A DNA stretch of 64,000 nucleotides from Bifidobacterium tissieri. GTDB taxonomy: Bacteria > Actinomycetota > Actinomycetes > Actinomycetales > Bifidobacteriaceae. Positions 8,050 through 17,318 of this stretch are shown piece by piece. Each line of letters starts with the position of its first letter. Position 1 is the first letter of the stretch. The stretch lies in assembly GCF_002259645.1 (NCBI RefSeq), contig NZ_MWWV01000004.1:62001-126000 (forward strand). Direction: 5' to 3'. The notes under the pieces were generated by a model that was given only the letters and a program-made list of their open reading frames with translations, was not told the DNA's origin and searched no databases. Made by a program: the position numbers and the translations under genes.

Positions 8050-9420
8050 TTACCGGGCGAGCTTGCCGAGAATCAGCGCCTCGGCGAGGATGTTCTTCTT
8101 CAGACTCGGCAGGTCGATGGACTCGTTGGGGCTGTGCGCGTTGGCTTTCGGGTCCTCGGGGCCGGTGACCAGCACCTGCGCCTGGGGGAAGATACGCTGC
8201 AGTTCGGGGATGAACGGGATGGATCCGCCTTCGCCCTTGTTCGCGGGCTCCACGCCGAACGCCTCAGCCAGCGCCTCCTCGGCGTCCTTGACGGCGGTGC
8301 AGTTGGGGTCCATGGCCCAGCCCTTGCCGTTCTCCAGCGACTCGACGGTCACTTCGGCGCCAAACGGGGCGTTTACCTTCAGGAACTCGGCGAGCGCGCG
8401 CTGCGCCTCCTCGGGCTCCTGGTTGGGCGAGGTGCGCATGGACAGGCGGAAGCGAGCGGAGTCGGCGATCACGTTGAACGAGCCGTCCACGGGATGCGCA
8501 TCGAAGCCGATCACGGTCACGCTGGGCTTGGTCCACAGACGGGAGGCGATCGAATCAGTGCCGGCGAGACGATAGCCGGGCACCACAGCGGCGTCGGCGC
8601 GCAGGGACTCCTCGTCAAGATCGCGCTGGAGTCCTCCGATCGGCTCCTCGGCGAGCAGGCCGGGCACCACGAGGTTGCCGTCCTTGTCATACATGGACGC
8701 GATGAGCATGGATGCGAGCGTGTTCGCGTCGAGGATCGGACCGCCGAACTGGCCGGAATGCACGGGGTGGCCGAGCACGCGCACGGTCACGTCCACGCAG
8801 GTGTTGCCGCGCAGGGAGGTGGTCAGACTGGGGATCTCGGCGGACCAGTTGCCGGAATCGGCCACGATGATCACGTCGGATTCGAACTCGGCGGCATGCT
8901 CTTCGATGAACGGGATGAAGCTGGGCGACCCCATCTCCTCCTCGCCTTCGATGAACACCTTCACGTTCACACCCAGATCGTCTCCAAGGGCGTGCAGCGC
9001 GCCGGAGTGGATGGCGATGCCGCCGCCATCGTCGGCCGCGCCACGGCCGTACAGACGACCGTCGTCCTTGGCGGTGGCGACGAACGGATCGGTGTCCCAC
9101 TCCTTGGGATCGGGAACCGGCTGCACGTCATGATGGGCATACAGCAGTACAGTGGGCGCCTGGGGATCCACGATGCGCGAACCGACGACCTCCCACGCAC
9201 CGGGCGTGCCATCCGGGTTGCGCGACTGGACCACGCGAGCGTCCACGCCCTCCTCACGCAGCACCTCGGCCACGAATTCGGCGGAACGCTTCATATGATC
9301 GGCGGTGATGCCCAGCGCCGACACGGATCCCAGTGCGATCTTCCGGGATAGCACGTCAACGACCCGCTGCCAGTCCTGATCCACGCGGGAGCGCAGCTCG
9401 TCGAAACCGACCTGTGCCAT
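8050..9420 (-). CDS. M20 family metallopeptidase (dipeptidase)
   Basis: A 456-residue zinc peptidase of the DapE/PepV/CPG2 clan. Metal ligands are visible in order: YAHHDVQP, GRGAADDGGG, EGEEEMGS and, near the end, the His in KANAHSPNE. A dimerisation domain lies around residues 190-310. Likely role: cytoplasmic hydrolysis of di- or tripeptides. The ATG at 9420 has AAGGAGG nearby; an extra N-terminal stretch from an upstream ATG lacks a ribosome site. It diverges from the DUF3043 gene across 78 nt that must hold both promoters. Confidence 0.9.
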   Translation of the reverse strand: MAQVGFDELRSRVDQDWQRVVDVLSRKIALGSVSALGITADHMKRSAEFVAEVLREEGVDARVVQSRNPDGTPGAWEVVGSRIVDPQAPTVLLYAHHDVQPVPDPKEWDTDPFVATAKDDGRLYGRGAADDGGGIAIHSGALHALGDDLGVNVKVFIEGEEEMGSPSFIPFIEEHAAEFESDVIIVADSGNWSAEIPSLTTSLRGNTCVDVTVRVLGHPVHSGQFGGPILDANTLASMLIASMYDKDGNLVVPGLLAEEPIGGLQRDLDEESLRADAAVVPGYRLAGTDSIASRLWTKPSVTVIGFDAHPVDGSFNVIADSARFRLSMRTSPNQEPEEAQRALAEFLKVNAPFGAEVTVESLENGKGWAMDPNCTAVKDAEEALAEAFGVEPANKGEGGSIPFIPELQRIFPQAQVLVTGPEDPKANAHSPNESIDLPSLKKNILAEALILGKLAR

Positions 9421-9498
9421 ATAATCATCCTCCTTGGCGATTGGTGTCATGTGGCTGTATAAACCCTATGAGTCTAGGCGTCACCGTAACCTGCTCGT

Positions 9499-10110
9499 AT
9501 GACATGGAACCCTTTCAAACGTTCTGAAGACAAGGAAAAGGCCGAACAGACGCCGGAAGAGACGCCGCAGAGCAACGGCAAGAAGAATCGTCCCACTCCG
9601 AAGATGAAGGATGCGCAGGCCGCCAAGATCCGCCCGCTGGTCCCCAAGGACCGCAAGGCGAGCAACAGGGCCGCCCGGCAGAAGATGCGCGCGAAGCAGG
9701 ACGCCGAATACGATGCCATGAAGACCGGCGATCTCAACCACATGCCCAAGTCGGAGCGTATCGACTACCGCATCTACATCCGCGACTATGTGGACGCCCG
9801 TTGGAATCTGGCGGAGTTCATGATGCCGTTCGTCATCATCATGCTGTTCTGCTCGATCTTCGTCACCTCGATGTACCCGCAGCTGACACTGTGGCTGATG
9901 GTCATCATGTACGCGTACTTCATCGTCGCGATCATCGACATCGCCGTCATGTGGCGCGGACTGAAGAAGAAGCTCATCGCCAAGTACGGTGAGAAGTCCG
10001 TCGCCAAGGGCACACGCTCGGGCAGCTACGCGTGGTCCCGCGCCATGCAGATGCGCCGTTGGCGTCTTCCCCGCCCGCGCACGCAGAAGCGCGGCCAGTG
10101 GCCGAACTGA
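9499..10110 (+). CDS. DUF3043 family membrane protein
   Basis: A 203-residue protein with a highly charged N-terminal third (Lys/Glu/Gln-rich to ~res 75), then two close hydrophobic helices (WNLAEFMMPFVIIMLFCSIF and LTLWLMVIMYAYFIVAIIDI) and a basic C-terminus. This is the actinobacterial DUF3043 pattern; function unknown. No good Shine-Dalgarno precedes ATG 9499. TATAAA sits about 40 nt upstream, so the transcript may have a very short leader. It has its own terminator at 10197-10240. Confidence 0.8.
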   Translation: MTWNPFKRSEDKEKAEQTPEETPQSNGKKNRPTPKMKDAQAAKIRPLVPKDRKASNRAARQKMRAKQDAEYDAMKTGDLNHMPKSERIDYRIYIRDYVDARWNLAEFMMPFVIIMLFCSIFVTSMYPQLTLWLMVIMYAYFIVAIIDIAVMWRGLKKKLIAKYGEKSVAKGTRSGSYAWSRAMQMRRWRLPRPRTQKRGQWPN

Positions 10111-10196
10111 CCGAACCGGCCGAACCGATCAGGAATGAGACTCAATTGGTCTGAACCTGATCTGAGCCGCGAGCGAAACCCGCCCGTTACGAACAG

Positions 10197-10240
10197 CCAC
10201 GTCGTCGTCCAGCTTCTATGCTGGATACGACGTGGTTTTT
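10197..10240 (+). terminator. Intrinsic terminator after the DUF3043 gene
   Basis: CCACGTCGT pairs with ACGACGTGG and is followed by TTTTTC on the plus strand. Confidence 0.85.
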
Positions 10241-10304
10241 CTGTATCACAGTACTAATATCATCAATGCGTGCATGCGCGGTTCACCGACACAAAGGAGC
10301 TGAC

Positions 10305-11762
10305 GTGACCTTGGCAACCGAATTCGATGTCGTCGTCGTGGGAGCCGGACCCGGAGGATACTCCACCGCACTGCGGGCGGCCGAACTGGGACTGTCCGTG
10401 GCGCTGATCGAACGCGACGAACGTCCCGGAGGCACCTGCCTGAACCGTGGATGCATCCCCACCAAAGCGCTGATCACCGCAGCCAGAGCCGTGGAACAGG
10501 CACGCGCCGCCGAACGGTATGGCATCACCATACGAGTGGAGGACGTGGACTTCGGTCGGTTGGCCGACTACCGGGACCAGAGCGTACGGACCATGACCGA
10601 AGGCCTCGCCGGTCTGCTGCGCTTCCGAGGGATCACCACGATCCAGGGCACGGCCAGTATCGAACCCGAATCAACGGATGCCGACGACATGCATACCGTG
10701 TTCGTGACGCTGCAGGACGGATCGATGCGCAGCATCACCACCCGTCATATCGTATTGGCCACGGGATCCCGCCCCCGCCCCCTACCGACGACTCCGTTCT
10801 CGCAGACCGTGCTCAGCTCCGATGAAGCGCTGACGCTCGACACGTTCCCCAGTTCCGCGGTCATCATCGGGTCGGGTGCCATCGCGCTTGAATTCGCAAG
10901 TCTGTGGAACGCCGCCGGAACGCAGGTCACCCTGCTGGTTCGTCGGGGAGGCGTGCTGTCCCATTGGGACCGCCGGGTAAGCGCCACCCTAACCCGTGAA
11001 CTCAAGCGTCACGGCATCACCGTGATCAACAACACCAACGTCGACGAGATCGAGACCGGCGTGAATCTGGGCGCGACCGTACGATACACCCGCACCGTCG
11101 GCCATACCACGGAACAGGGAGTAGCGGCAGCGGAAATCGTGCTCGCCGCCATCGGACGCACACCCAACACCGATGCCGACTGGTTCACCGGAACCGGCAT
11201 CGCGCTTGACGATGCCGGATTCGTTCATACCGACGATATGGGACGCACCACGGTACATGGCATCTGGGCGGTGGGCGATATCACCGCCGGTCACCAGCTC
11301 GCCCACCGCGCCTTCGAACAGGGCATCACCGTGGCCGAGGCCATCGCCGGACTCGATCCCGCCCCGGTTGACGAGGCCACCGTTCCGAGCATCGTCTTCT
11401 CCTCCCCCGAGGCCGCATCCGTTGGCCTGACCAAGGCCGAGGCCCAGGCGCGGGACGGCTATACCGAGGTAACAGAGACGATCTATCCGATGATGGGCAA
11501 TTCCCGCACCATGATGATCGGCGAAAACGGATCGATCACCGTGGTCAGCGCGGTCGATACCGCAAGCGGCGATCGCGTGGTGGCCGGCATCCACATGGTG
11601 GGCCCGGAGGTCTCCGAAATCGCGTCCGAGGCGGAGCAGATCGTCGGCGGCAAACTGCCGTTGAGCACGGTCGCACGACTGATCCACCCGCATCCCACGT
11701 TCTCCGAAGCGCTGGGCGAGGCACTGCTCAAGGCCGACGGCAGGCCGCTGCATATGCGGTAG
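10305..11762 (+). CDS. lpd: Dihydrolipoyl dehydrogenase
   Basis: A 485-residue class I pyridine nucleotide-disulfide oxidoreductase. The FAD motif is VVVGAGPGGYSTALRA, the redox disulfide is GGTCLNRGCIPTKAL, the NAD motif is VIIGSGAIALEFA, the second FAD motif is WAVGDIT, and the C-terminal base is HPHPTFSEAL. The GTG start at 10305 follows AAAGGAG by 7 nt; the longer upstream frame lacks a ribosome site. No 2-oxoacid dehydrogenase or glycine-cleavage genes are adjacent, so the lipoyl partner is unclear. Bifidobacteria are known to ferment pyruvate via formate lyase, not via a pyruvate dehydrogenase. Confidence 0.92.
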   Translation: MTLATEFDVVVVGAGPGGYSTALRAAELGLSVALIERDERPGGTCLNRGCIPTKALITAARAVEQARAAERYGITIRVEDVDFGRLADYRDQSVRTMTEGLAGLLRFRGITTIQGTASIEPESTDADDMHTVFVTLQDGSMRSITTRHIVLATGSRPRPLPTTPFSQTVLSSDEALTLDTFPSSAVIIGSGAIALEFASLWNAAGTQVTLLVRRGGVLSHWDRRVSATLTRELKRHGITVINNTNVDEIETGVNLGATVRYTRTVGHTTEQGVAAAEIVLAAIGRTPNTDADWFTGTGIALDDAGFVHTDDMGRTTVHGIWAVGDITAGHQLAHRAFEQGITVAEAIAGLDPAPVDEATVPSIVFSSPEAASVGLTKAEAQARDGYTEVTETIYPMMGNSRTMMIGENGSITVVSAVDTASGDRVVAGIHMVGPEVSEIASEAEQIVGGKLPLSTVARLIHPHPTFSEALGEALLKADGRPLHMR

Positions 11763-11945
11763 ACGCCCCAAGGACGACTCCGAATCCACGGTTGAAACCC
11801 GCGTCTGAGCCTTATCTGGACACGGCGTTTCATCCCGCAGCAGACCACTTGGCAGAAAGTCAAGTACACTATTTTCCAGCAAACCCAAAGACGACAGACC
11901 GAAAACGTGTGCCGTCGTCAGGTCAAGGAACAGTCAAAGGACATC

Positions 11946-12674
11946 ATGGCAGACAACGAGAAGACCGAGAAGAAGGCAAAGAAGCAGGGCACGATCAGCC
12001 AGATCATTCAGATCTACAAGTTCACCTACGCGGATGACAAGCAGCTGCCGTTCCTGATCGCAGGAGGCATCATCCTGCCGATCATCGTGGCGGCGGCCGC
12101 ATGCGCCATCCTCCACGTGCACTGGATCACGTGGATCTTCACCATGATTCTGGGCGTCATGGTGGGCCTGCTGTTCGGCACGATGATCCTCACCCGCCGC
12201 GCCGACAAGGTGGGCTACCGCCAGATGGAAGGCAAGCCAGGTGCCACCGGAGCCATCCTCAATGGCATCACCAAGGCCGGCTTCTCCTTCCCGCAGGAAC
12301 CGATCTGGATCGATCCGCGCACCAAGGACGCCATCTGGCGTGGCACCGGCCGCACCGGCGTATATCTGGTGGGTGAAGGCGACTACGGTCGTGTGATGAA
12401 AGCCATGAGCCACGAGGAGGCCAAGATCAAGCGCATCACCCGCGGATCCGACATCCCGATCATCAAGCTGTCCGTGGGCGACGGCGAGAAGCAGGTGCCG
12501 CTGAGCAAGCTGCAGAAGACCGTGATGCGCCAGAAGGTGAAGCTCACCAAGTACGAGCTCGACGAGCTCAACGGTCGTCTGCGCACCCTGCAGTCCAAGA
12601 ACACCATGGGCGTGCCGAAGGGCATCGACCCCACCAAGATGCACGTCAGCCGCAGGGCCATGCGCGGCAAGTAA
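11946..12674 (+). CDS. DUF4191 family membrane protein
   Basis: A 242-residue protein. After a Lys-rich start come two hydrophobic helices (residues ~35-85, including FLIAGGIILPIIVAAAACAI). The soluble remainder includes GVYLVGEGDYGRVMKAMSHEEAKIKRI. This is the DUF4191 pattern of Actinobacteria; function unknown. ATG 11946 has AAAGGA at -9. It lies between lpd and glnA and ends in its own terminator, so it is probably monocistronic. Confidence 0.82.
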   Translation: MADNEKTEKKAKKQGTISQIIQIYKFTYADDKQLPFLIAGGIILPIIVAAAACAILHVHWITWIFTMILGVMVGLLFGTMILTRRADKVGYRQMEGKPGATGAILNGITKAGFSFPQEPIWIDPRTKDAIWRGTGRTGVYLVGEGDYGRVMKAMSHEEAKIKRITRGSDIPIIKLSVGDGEKQVPLSKLQKTVMRQKVKLTKYELDELNGRLRTLQSKNTMGVPKGIDPTKMHVSRRAMRGK

Positions 12675-12755
12675 AGACCAGTCAGCAGCATTCGTTCGTT
12701 CCGTTCGTCGGCATTCTCGTCAGACAGCGGGAGGAACGGACATCACGGCATGACG

Positions 12756-12795
12756 AAGGCCGGGACACCATCTCATATGGTGACCCGGCCTTTCT
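12756..12795 (+). terminator. Intrinsic terminator after the DUF4191 gene
   Basis: AAGGCCGGG, a one-base mismatch and CACCAT pair with ATGGTG and CCCGGCCTT, then TCTTG follows. Confidence 0.85.
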
Positions 12796-12912
12796 TGTAT
12801 CAGGTCACCGTCGACTCCGCATAACCATGCGTCTTCCGAGCCGCAGGTTTCGCTTCACGAAACATTCTCGTAACTCAGCGGCCCCCTAGGGGAAATATCG
12901 AAGAGTATCTTC

Positions 12913-12926
12913 AACTTACGTAAGTT
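12913..12926. promoter_or_regulatory. 14-bp perfect palindrome in the glnA leader
   Basis: AACTTACGTAAGTT lies 21 nt ahead of the glnA start codon. A shorter palindrome, CCCCTAGGGG, lies ~30 nt further upstream. Either could be a nitrogen-control operator; no known box was recognised. Confidence 0.4.
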
Positions 12927-12947
12927 CTCATTGATAAAGGAGCGACT

Positions 12948-14396
12948 GTGGCAGAGAATAAGATTTTCGCCCACACCCCTGAGGAAGTCGAAGCGCTGAT
13001 CAACAAGGAAGGCATCGAGTATGTCTCCGTCCGCTTCACCGACCTCATCGGCGTCCAGCAGCATTTCACCGTGCCGGCCAGCGAGTTCACCGACAATGCC
13101 TTCACCGATGGCATGCCGTTCGATGGCTCTTCGGTTCAGGGCTTCCAGGCCATCAACGAATCCGATATGAAGCTGATCCCGGATGTGACCACGGCTTACG
13201 TCGACCCGTTCCGCAAGCACAAGACCCTGAACGTCGCGTTCTCCATCGTCGACCCGCTGACCGACGAGCCGTACTCGCGCGACCCGCGTCAGGTCGCGGC
13301 CAAGGCCGAAGCCTACCTGAAGTCCACTGGCGTTGCCGACACCGCCTCCTTCGCTCCTGAGGCCGAGTTCTTCATCTTCGACAAGGTGCGCTTCGAGAAC
13401 ACCATGCAGCGTTCCTTCTACGAAGTGGACTCCATCGAGGCTCCGTGGAACTCCGGCGTTGACACCGAAGAGGACGGCACCCCGAACATCGGTTTCAAGA
13501 ACCGTGTCAAGCGTGGCTACTTCCCGGTTCCGCCGATCGACCACTACCAGGATCTGCGCGACGACATGGTCGCCACCCTGCAGCAGGTCGGTCTGCAGCT
13601 CGAGCGCTCCCACCACGAGGTCGGCGGCGCTGGCCAGCAGGAGATCAACTACCGCTTCAACACCCTGCAGCACGCGGGTGATGACCTGATGAAGTACAAG
13701 TACGTGGTCCACGAGGTTGCCGCACTCAACGGCAAGTCCGTGACCTTCATGCCGAAGCCGATCGCCGGCGACAACGGCACTGGCATGCACTGCCACCAGT
13801 CCCTGTGGAAGGACGGCAAGCCGCTGTTCTACGACGAGAAGGGCTACGGCGGACTTTCCGACCTCGCCCGCTGGTACATCGGCGGTCTGATCAAGCACTC
13901 CTCCTCCGTGCTTGCCTTCACCAACCCGTCGCTGAACTCCTACCACCGTCTGGTCCCGGGCTTCGAGGCTCCTGTCAACCTGGTGTACTCCGCCCGTAAC
14001 CGCTCCGCCGCCATCCGTATTCCGCTGGCTGGTACCTCCCCGGCTTCGAAGCGCATCGAGTTCCGCGCTCCGGATCCGTCCTGCAACCCGTTCCTCGCCT
14101 TCTCCGCCCAGCTCATGGCCGGTCTCGATGGCATCCTGAACCACATCGAGCCCCCGGAGCCGGTCGACAAGGACCTCTACGAGCTGCCGCCGGAAGAGCA
14201 CGCCGGCATCAAGCAGGTCCCGAGCTCCCTCGCTGAAGCCATGGACGCCCTGGAAGAGGATCACGACTTCCTCTCCGCCGGCGACGTGTTCACCGAGGAT
14301 CTCATCGAGACCTGGATCGACCTCAAGCGCGGTGAAATCGATCAGGCTCGTCTGGCCCCGACTCCGCTTGAGTACGAGCTCTACTACCACATCTGA
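12948..14396 (+). CDS. glnA: Glutamine synthetase type I
   Basis: A 482-residue GlnA that makes glutamine from glutamate, ammonia and ATP. Seen are the N-terminal beta-grasp ([18 protein letters not shown]), the active-site loop region [11 protein letters not shown], the Glu/metal segment [22 protein letters not shown], and the ATP-site region [21 protein letters not shown]. The adenylylation loop [11 protein letters not shown] keeps its Tyr, so control by GlnE is expected. GTG at 12948 follows AAAGGAG. The last codons and the stop lie in the 14-bp attachment core of the downstream element, and the reading frame is intact. Confidence 0.97.
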   Translation: MAENKIFAHTPEEVEALINKEGIEYVSVRFTDLIGVQQHFTVPASEFTDNAFTDGMPFDGSSVQGFQAINESDMKLIPDVTTAYVDPFRKHKTLNVAFSIVDPLTDEPYSRDPRQVAAKAEAYLKSTGVADTASFAPEAEFFIFDKVRFENTMQRSFYEVDSIEAPWNSGVDTEEDGTPNIGFKNRVKRGYFPVPPIDHYQDLRDDMVATLQQVGLQLERSHHEVGGAGQQEINYRFNTLQHAGDDLMKYKYVVHEVAALNGKSVTFMPKPIAGDNGTGMHCHQSLWKDGKPLFYDEKGYGGLSDLARWYIGGLIKHSSSVLAFTNPSLNSYHRLVPGFEAPVNLVYSARNRSAAIRIPLAGTSPASKRIEFRAPDPSCNPFLAFSAQLMAGLDGILNHIEPPEPVDKDLYELPPEEHAGIKQVPSSLAEAMDALEEDHDFLSAGDVFTEDLIETWIDLKRGEIDQARLAPTPLEYELYYHI

Positions 14397-14398
14397 TC
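14385..14398 (+). repeat. Left attachment site (core repeat at the glnA stop)
   Basis: TACCACATCTGATC encodes the last residues of GlnA and its stop. The same 14 bp recur at 20824-20837; the bases on either side differ. Confidence 0.85.
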
Positions 14399-14477
14399 AA
14401 TTACCCTTAGAATCGTTGGAATTTCAACTATTCTGTTTACAAGGGTAGCCAAAAGGTAGCCATTGCTTGGCAAAAAG

Positions 14478-14509
14478 AAAGCCCCTGAGATGCATGTCTC
14501 AGGGGCTTT
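14478..14509. terminator. Bidirectional terminator just inside the element
   Basis: AAAGCCCCTGAGA pairs perfectly with TCTCAGGGGCTTT. T-runs flank it on both strands, so it can stop glnA transcription (+) and the rep-xis transcript (-). Tandem GGTAGCC copies at 14444 and 14455 may be recombinase arm sites. Confidence 0.85.
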
Positions 14510-14511
14510 TG

Positions 14512-14739
14512 CTATGCGACTTCCGATAGGTCGGTGGGTAGTGCGGCCACCCAGTCGTCGAGGTCTGTCCTTCGTATGCGAATCGTGGAGGACCCGGCGT
14601 AGCATTCCTGCAACAGATGGTTCTTCACCTGCGCGCGGATGATCTTCTCGGGGATGCCGGAAAGCGCCGAGGCTTCGGGAATGGTGAGCGTCAACCGGTC
14701 TGCGAGAGGGACAACCGGCGTATACTGCATGGGCTTCAT
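14512..14739 (-). CDS. Excisionase-like helix-turn-helix protein
   Basis: A 75-residue protein. TIPEASALSGIPEKIIRAQVKN looks like the MerR/excisionase winged-helix DNA reader, followed by a strand-rich wing (STIRIRRTDLDDWV). In AICEs a small protein of this kind follows rep and directs excision with the integrase. Its ATG overlaps the rep stop by 4 nt, so it is co-translated with rep. Confidence 0.75.
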   Translation of the reverse strand: MKPMQYTPVVPLADRLTLTIPEASALSGIPEKIIRAQVKNHLLQECYAGSSTIRIRRTDLDDWVAALPTDLSEVA

Positions 14740-15779
14740 CTCCTTACGATCTTGGTTGTAAGGTTCAGCTGCCTGATTTGCTCATAGGTGGTGCATTGGG
14801 CTCGGGCGGCGTTGTACTGGTCTTCGGTCATCACGGTGAGCCGGTCGGCGTGTCGTCGGCCGTCGGCCGTGATACCGTGAATCATCTGGATCATGATTTC
14901 CCGGGGAATCCATGTCATGATGCCCTTGAAGGCACTCATATCGGGGGCCGTGCATCGCAGCATCCGCCGCGCGCTGACGATGGCGTAACGCCGCTTGTCC
15001 GGGTCTTTGCGGAGCCGTGCCCGGCTGATGCACCAACGCCGTAGCTGGCGACGCAGCACATGGAACGTGTGCAGGTCCAGACGGTAAAGCATGGTATCTG
15101 CGACCGGCAGTTTGCGGTCGTGCCCCCACATGCGACCGGGTCCCGCCCTCCAGTCATAGGGCATGTTGTCTAGTTGCCGTTGGTAGTGCCTCACACCGCG
15201 ACTGGCGTGCTTGGCGCAGTATGCAGCCCACCCTTCACCGCCGTCGATGCACCGTACGTCCTGCGCCTGCGGCAGCGCCGCTACATCATCAGCTTTGAGT
15301 AACGCCACCCACCTGCCGATGACCATCCGCCACACCATGGTGTCGTCCACGATGTAGGTCCGGCGGTATCGCTCGAACGAGTCGCCGAACCACATGATGC
15401 AGTGCAGGTGCGGTGTACCCTGTGCCGTGAACTCCAACACCCAGTAGTAGTGCAGCAAAGCCCGGCGTTTCAGGTATCCCAGCAGGCGATCCAGCCACCG
15501 GTGGAACTCGTCAGGCGTCACACGGTTCATGGCTTCGGCGGGAATTGTCAGCGTGACCGCGTAGGCAGTGCCGGGCATGATATCGAAGTCGATGCTTTGC
15601 AGGTACTGGGTGTTGCGTCGGGAGACCCCCGGAGTCCAGCCGCGATTAGCCGGCCGCGGTAGCGGATCCCGTTCAGGCTGATATTTCGGCGGATCGGATT
15701 CAGTCTTGTATCCCGGAATTGGCAGCTCCATCATGGACGTGGCCGAGCTGCCGTGTCGTCGTATTTGCAAAATGGGCAT
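14736..15779 (-). CDS. HUH-type replication initiator (RepSA-like)
   Basis: A 347-residue protein with the rolling-circle Rep signature. The metal-binding HUH motif is GTPHLHCIMWF (~res 125). The catalytic Tyr motif is WAAYCAKHASR (~res 195), a Y-x2-K arrangement. It would nick the double-strand origin of the excised circle. A coding-poor stretch (15780-15947) with an inverted repeat lies directly upstream and may hold the origin. It heads the rep-xis pair. Confidence 0.82.
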   Translation of the reverse strand: MPILQIRRHGSSATSMMELPIPGYKTESDPPKYQPERDPLPRPANRGWTPGVSRRNTQYLQSIDFDIMPGTAYAVTLTIPAEAMNRVTPDEFHRWLDRLLGYLKRRALLHYYWVLEFTAQGTPHLHCIMWFGDSFERYRRTYIVDDTMVWRMVIGRWVALLKADDVAALPQAQDVRCIDGGEGWAAYCAKHASRGVRHYQRQLDNMPYDWRAGPGRMWGHDRKLPVADTMLYRLDLHTFHVLRRQLRRWCISRARLRKDPDKRRYAIVSARRMLRCTAPDMSAFKGIMTWIPREIMIQMIHGITADGRRHADRLTVMTEDQYNAARAQCTTYEQIRQLNLTTKIVRR

Positions 15780-15863
15780 AGTGGCCCCCTCCCCTGCGGG
15801 CCAAGAATTTGATGAAAAATGAAGCCTAATATCAAGAAAAGGTGCAACGGTTGGCGCTCATGT

Positions 15864-15933
15864 CGTGGGCGGCGTCTCCCGCGCGGCTCCTCACGCCTTC
15901 GGCATCGTCACCACGCTACCGGCACCGCCCACG
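15864..15933. repeat. Inverted repeat between rep and the translocase gene, possible origin
   Basis: CGTGGGCGG (15864-15872) pairs with CCGCCCACG (15925-15933) around a 52-nt GC-rich loop. Its place just upstream of a Rep gene makes it a candidate nick or single-strand origin; this is inference. Confidence 0.4.
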
Positions 15934-15947
15934 GCAACGCCCGACTG

Positions 15948-17318
15948 TCAGCCGCCTGAGACGGTCATCTTGGAATCCCGTTCTTCGAGGGCATGACGCG
16001 CATCCGATACGGACATGTAATCGAAACGCACGTATGCCAATCGTCCTTCGCCGTTTTCGGTGACGGCGAGACCGGGCTGGTCGAAGCGTATGCCACGCGG
16101 ATCCGCCTCGCCTTCGTCCGGCAGTTCGCCGAGAACGGCCATGACGGACTCCTGCCGCCGGACACGCAGACAGATGCGACGGGCGATGTTGTCGCGAAGA
16201 CGGCTTGGAATGGCGTCGATCGTAGGCCGTTGGGTCATCAGCAGCACGCACCAGCCGGCGGACCGGCCACGGGTGATGAGCTGCCAGACCGCCTGTTGAA
16301 TACGAGCCAGCCGTGTCTTCCGTTCCCGATCGGTCTCCCCCGTACCCAGCCAGAGTTGGCATTCGTCGAGTACGACGAGATTCATGGGGGTTTCGGGAGT
16401 TGGCCCGTGATGCCAATAGTCGGGATCTGTGGCGTCCCATGGATGCCGTGCGATGGACTCGTTCATGGCGTCCACGAGCGTTTCCAGACGGTCCGCGACA
16501 GTCTCATAGTCGATGGCATCGTTGATGTAGGTATCCGCATACGGACGGCACCAATCCCATTCCATGCCACCCTTGCCATCGAGGACATGAACGCGGGCCA
16601 GCGGCGACAGCAATAGTGGCAGTACGAGCATGATCGCGCCGGCTGATTTGCCGGAGCCGGACTCCCCCGCCAGCAGGACGCCGTTCAACTCTCTGAACGA
16701 CAGAGTGGCCGGTGAGCCGTCCTCCCATATGCCATACCGCACCGAGGCGTCGGAGCCCATGGGAGGGACCGTCTTCACCACATGGACGGTATCGGTGACC
16801 GCAGGCGGCTTGGACTCGGCAAAAACTGCACGGAAGCTGCCAGGGCCAAGCTCTGACACCTCGGCCCAGCCGAATCCCAATGCGGGGAGACCGGTATCGA
16901 CTTTCTTACGGATTCGGTCAAGCGTCATCCCCGCACGAGGCACAGTGAACGTCAGAATATGCCCATCCCAGTGTGTCCGATAGTGGGAATCGTCATCCGG
17001 AGCGATGATTTCGAGTTTTACGAGAGCGTCGCGGCCGCTGCGGGCATTGAGCACGACGGCATGAATGAGGTCCGCGCCGGGTGCAATATGCCACAGCCAT
17101 CGGTGAGATATCCCGGCGACGCCTAGCAGCACTGCCAGTGCGATGAGACCGCAGAGCAGACCGGCATCAGGAGCCAGCAACCAGCCGACTATCAGCCATG
17201 CTGTCGATATCATCGCCCCCCATACGGCACGGATTCGATACCGCAGATCCACGAATGGGTACCATATGGAGACCGCCAGCAGTAGGATCGACAGCAGCAC
17301 GATGACGATGATGCTCAT
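15948..17318 (-). CDS. FtsK/SpoIIIE-type DNA translocase (TraSA-like transfer protein)
   Basis: A 456-residue protein. Three N-terminal hydrophobic stretches (residues 1-70, starting MSIIVIVLLSILLLAVSIW) are followed by an FtsK motor domain. Walker A is LLAGESGSGKSAG (~res 215) and Walker B is LVVLDECQLWLG (~res 325). An arginine-rich RGRSAGWCVLLMTQRPT follows, as in the TraSA/TraB mobilisation translocases. In AICEs one such protein suffices for transfer of double-stranded DNA between mycelia or cells. The ATG at 17318 overlaps the upstream stop by one base (TGATG), so it is translationally coupled. Confidence 0.85.
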   Translation of the reverse strand: MSIIVIVLLSILLLAVSIWYPFVDLRYRIRAVWGAMISTAWLIVGWLLAPDAGLLCGLIALAVLLGVAGISHRWLWHIAPGADLIHAVVLNARSGRDALVKLEIIAPDDDSHYRTHWDGHILTFTVPRAGMTLDRIRKKVDTGLPALGFGWAEVSELGPGSFRAVFAESKPPAVTDTVHVVKTVPPMGSDASVRYGIWEDGSPATLSFRELNGVLLAGESGSGKSAGAIMLVLPLLLSPLARVHVLDGKGGMEWDWCRPYADTYINDAIDYETVADRLETLVDAMNESIARHPWDATDPDYWHHGPTPETPMNLVVLDECQLWLGTGETDRERKTRLARIQQAVWQLITRGRSAGWCVLLMTQRPTIDAIPSRLRDNIARRICLRVRRQESVMAVLGELPDEGEADPRGIRFDQPGLAVTENGEGRLAYVRFDYMSVSDARHALEERDSKMTVSGG

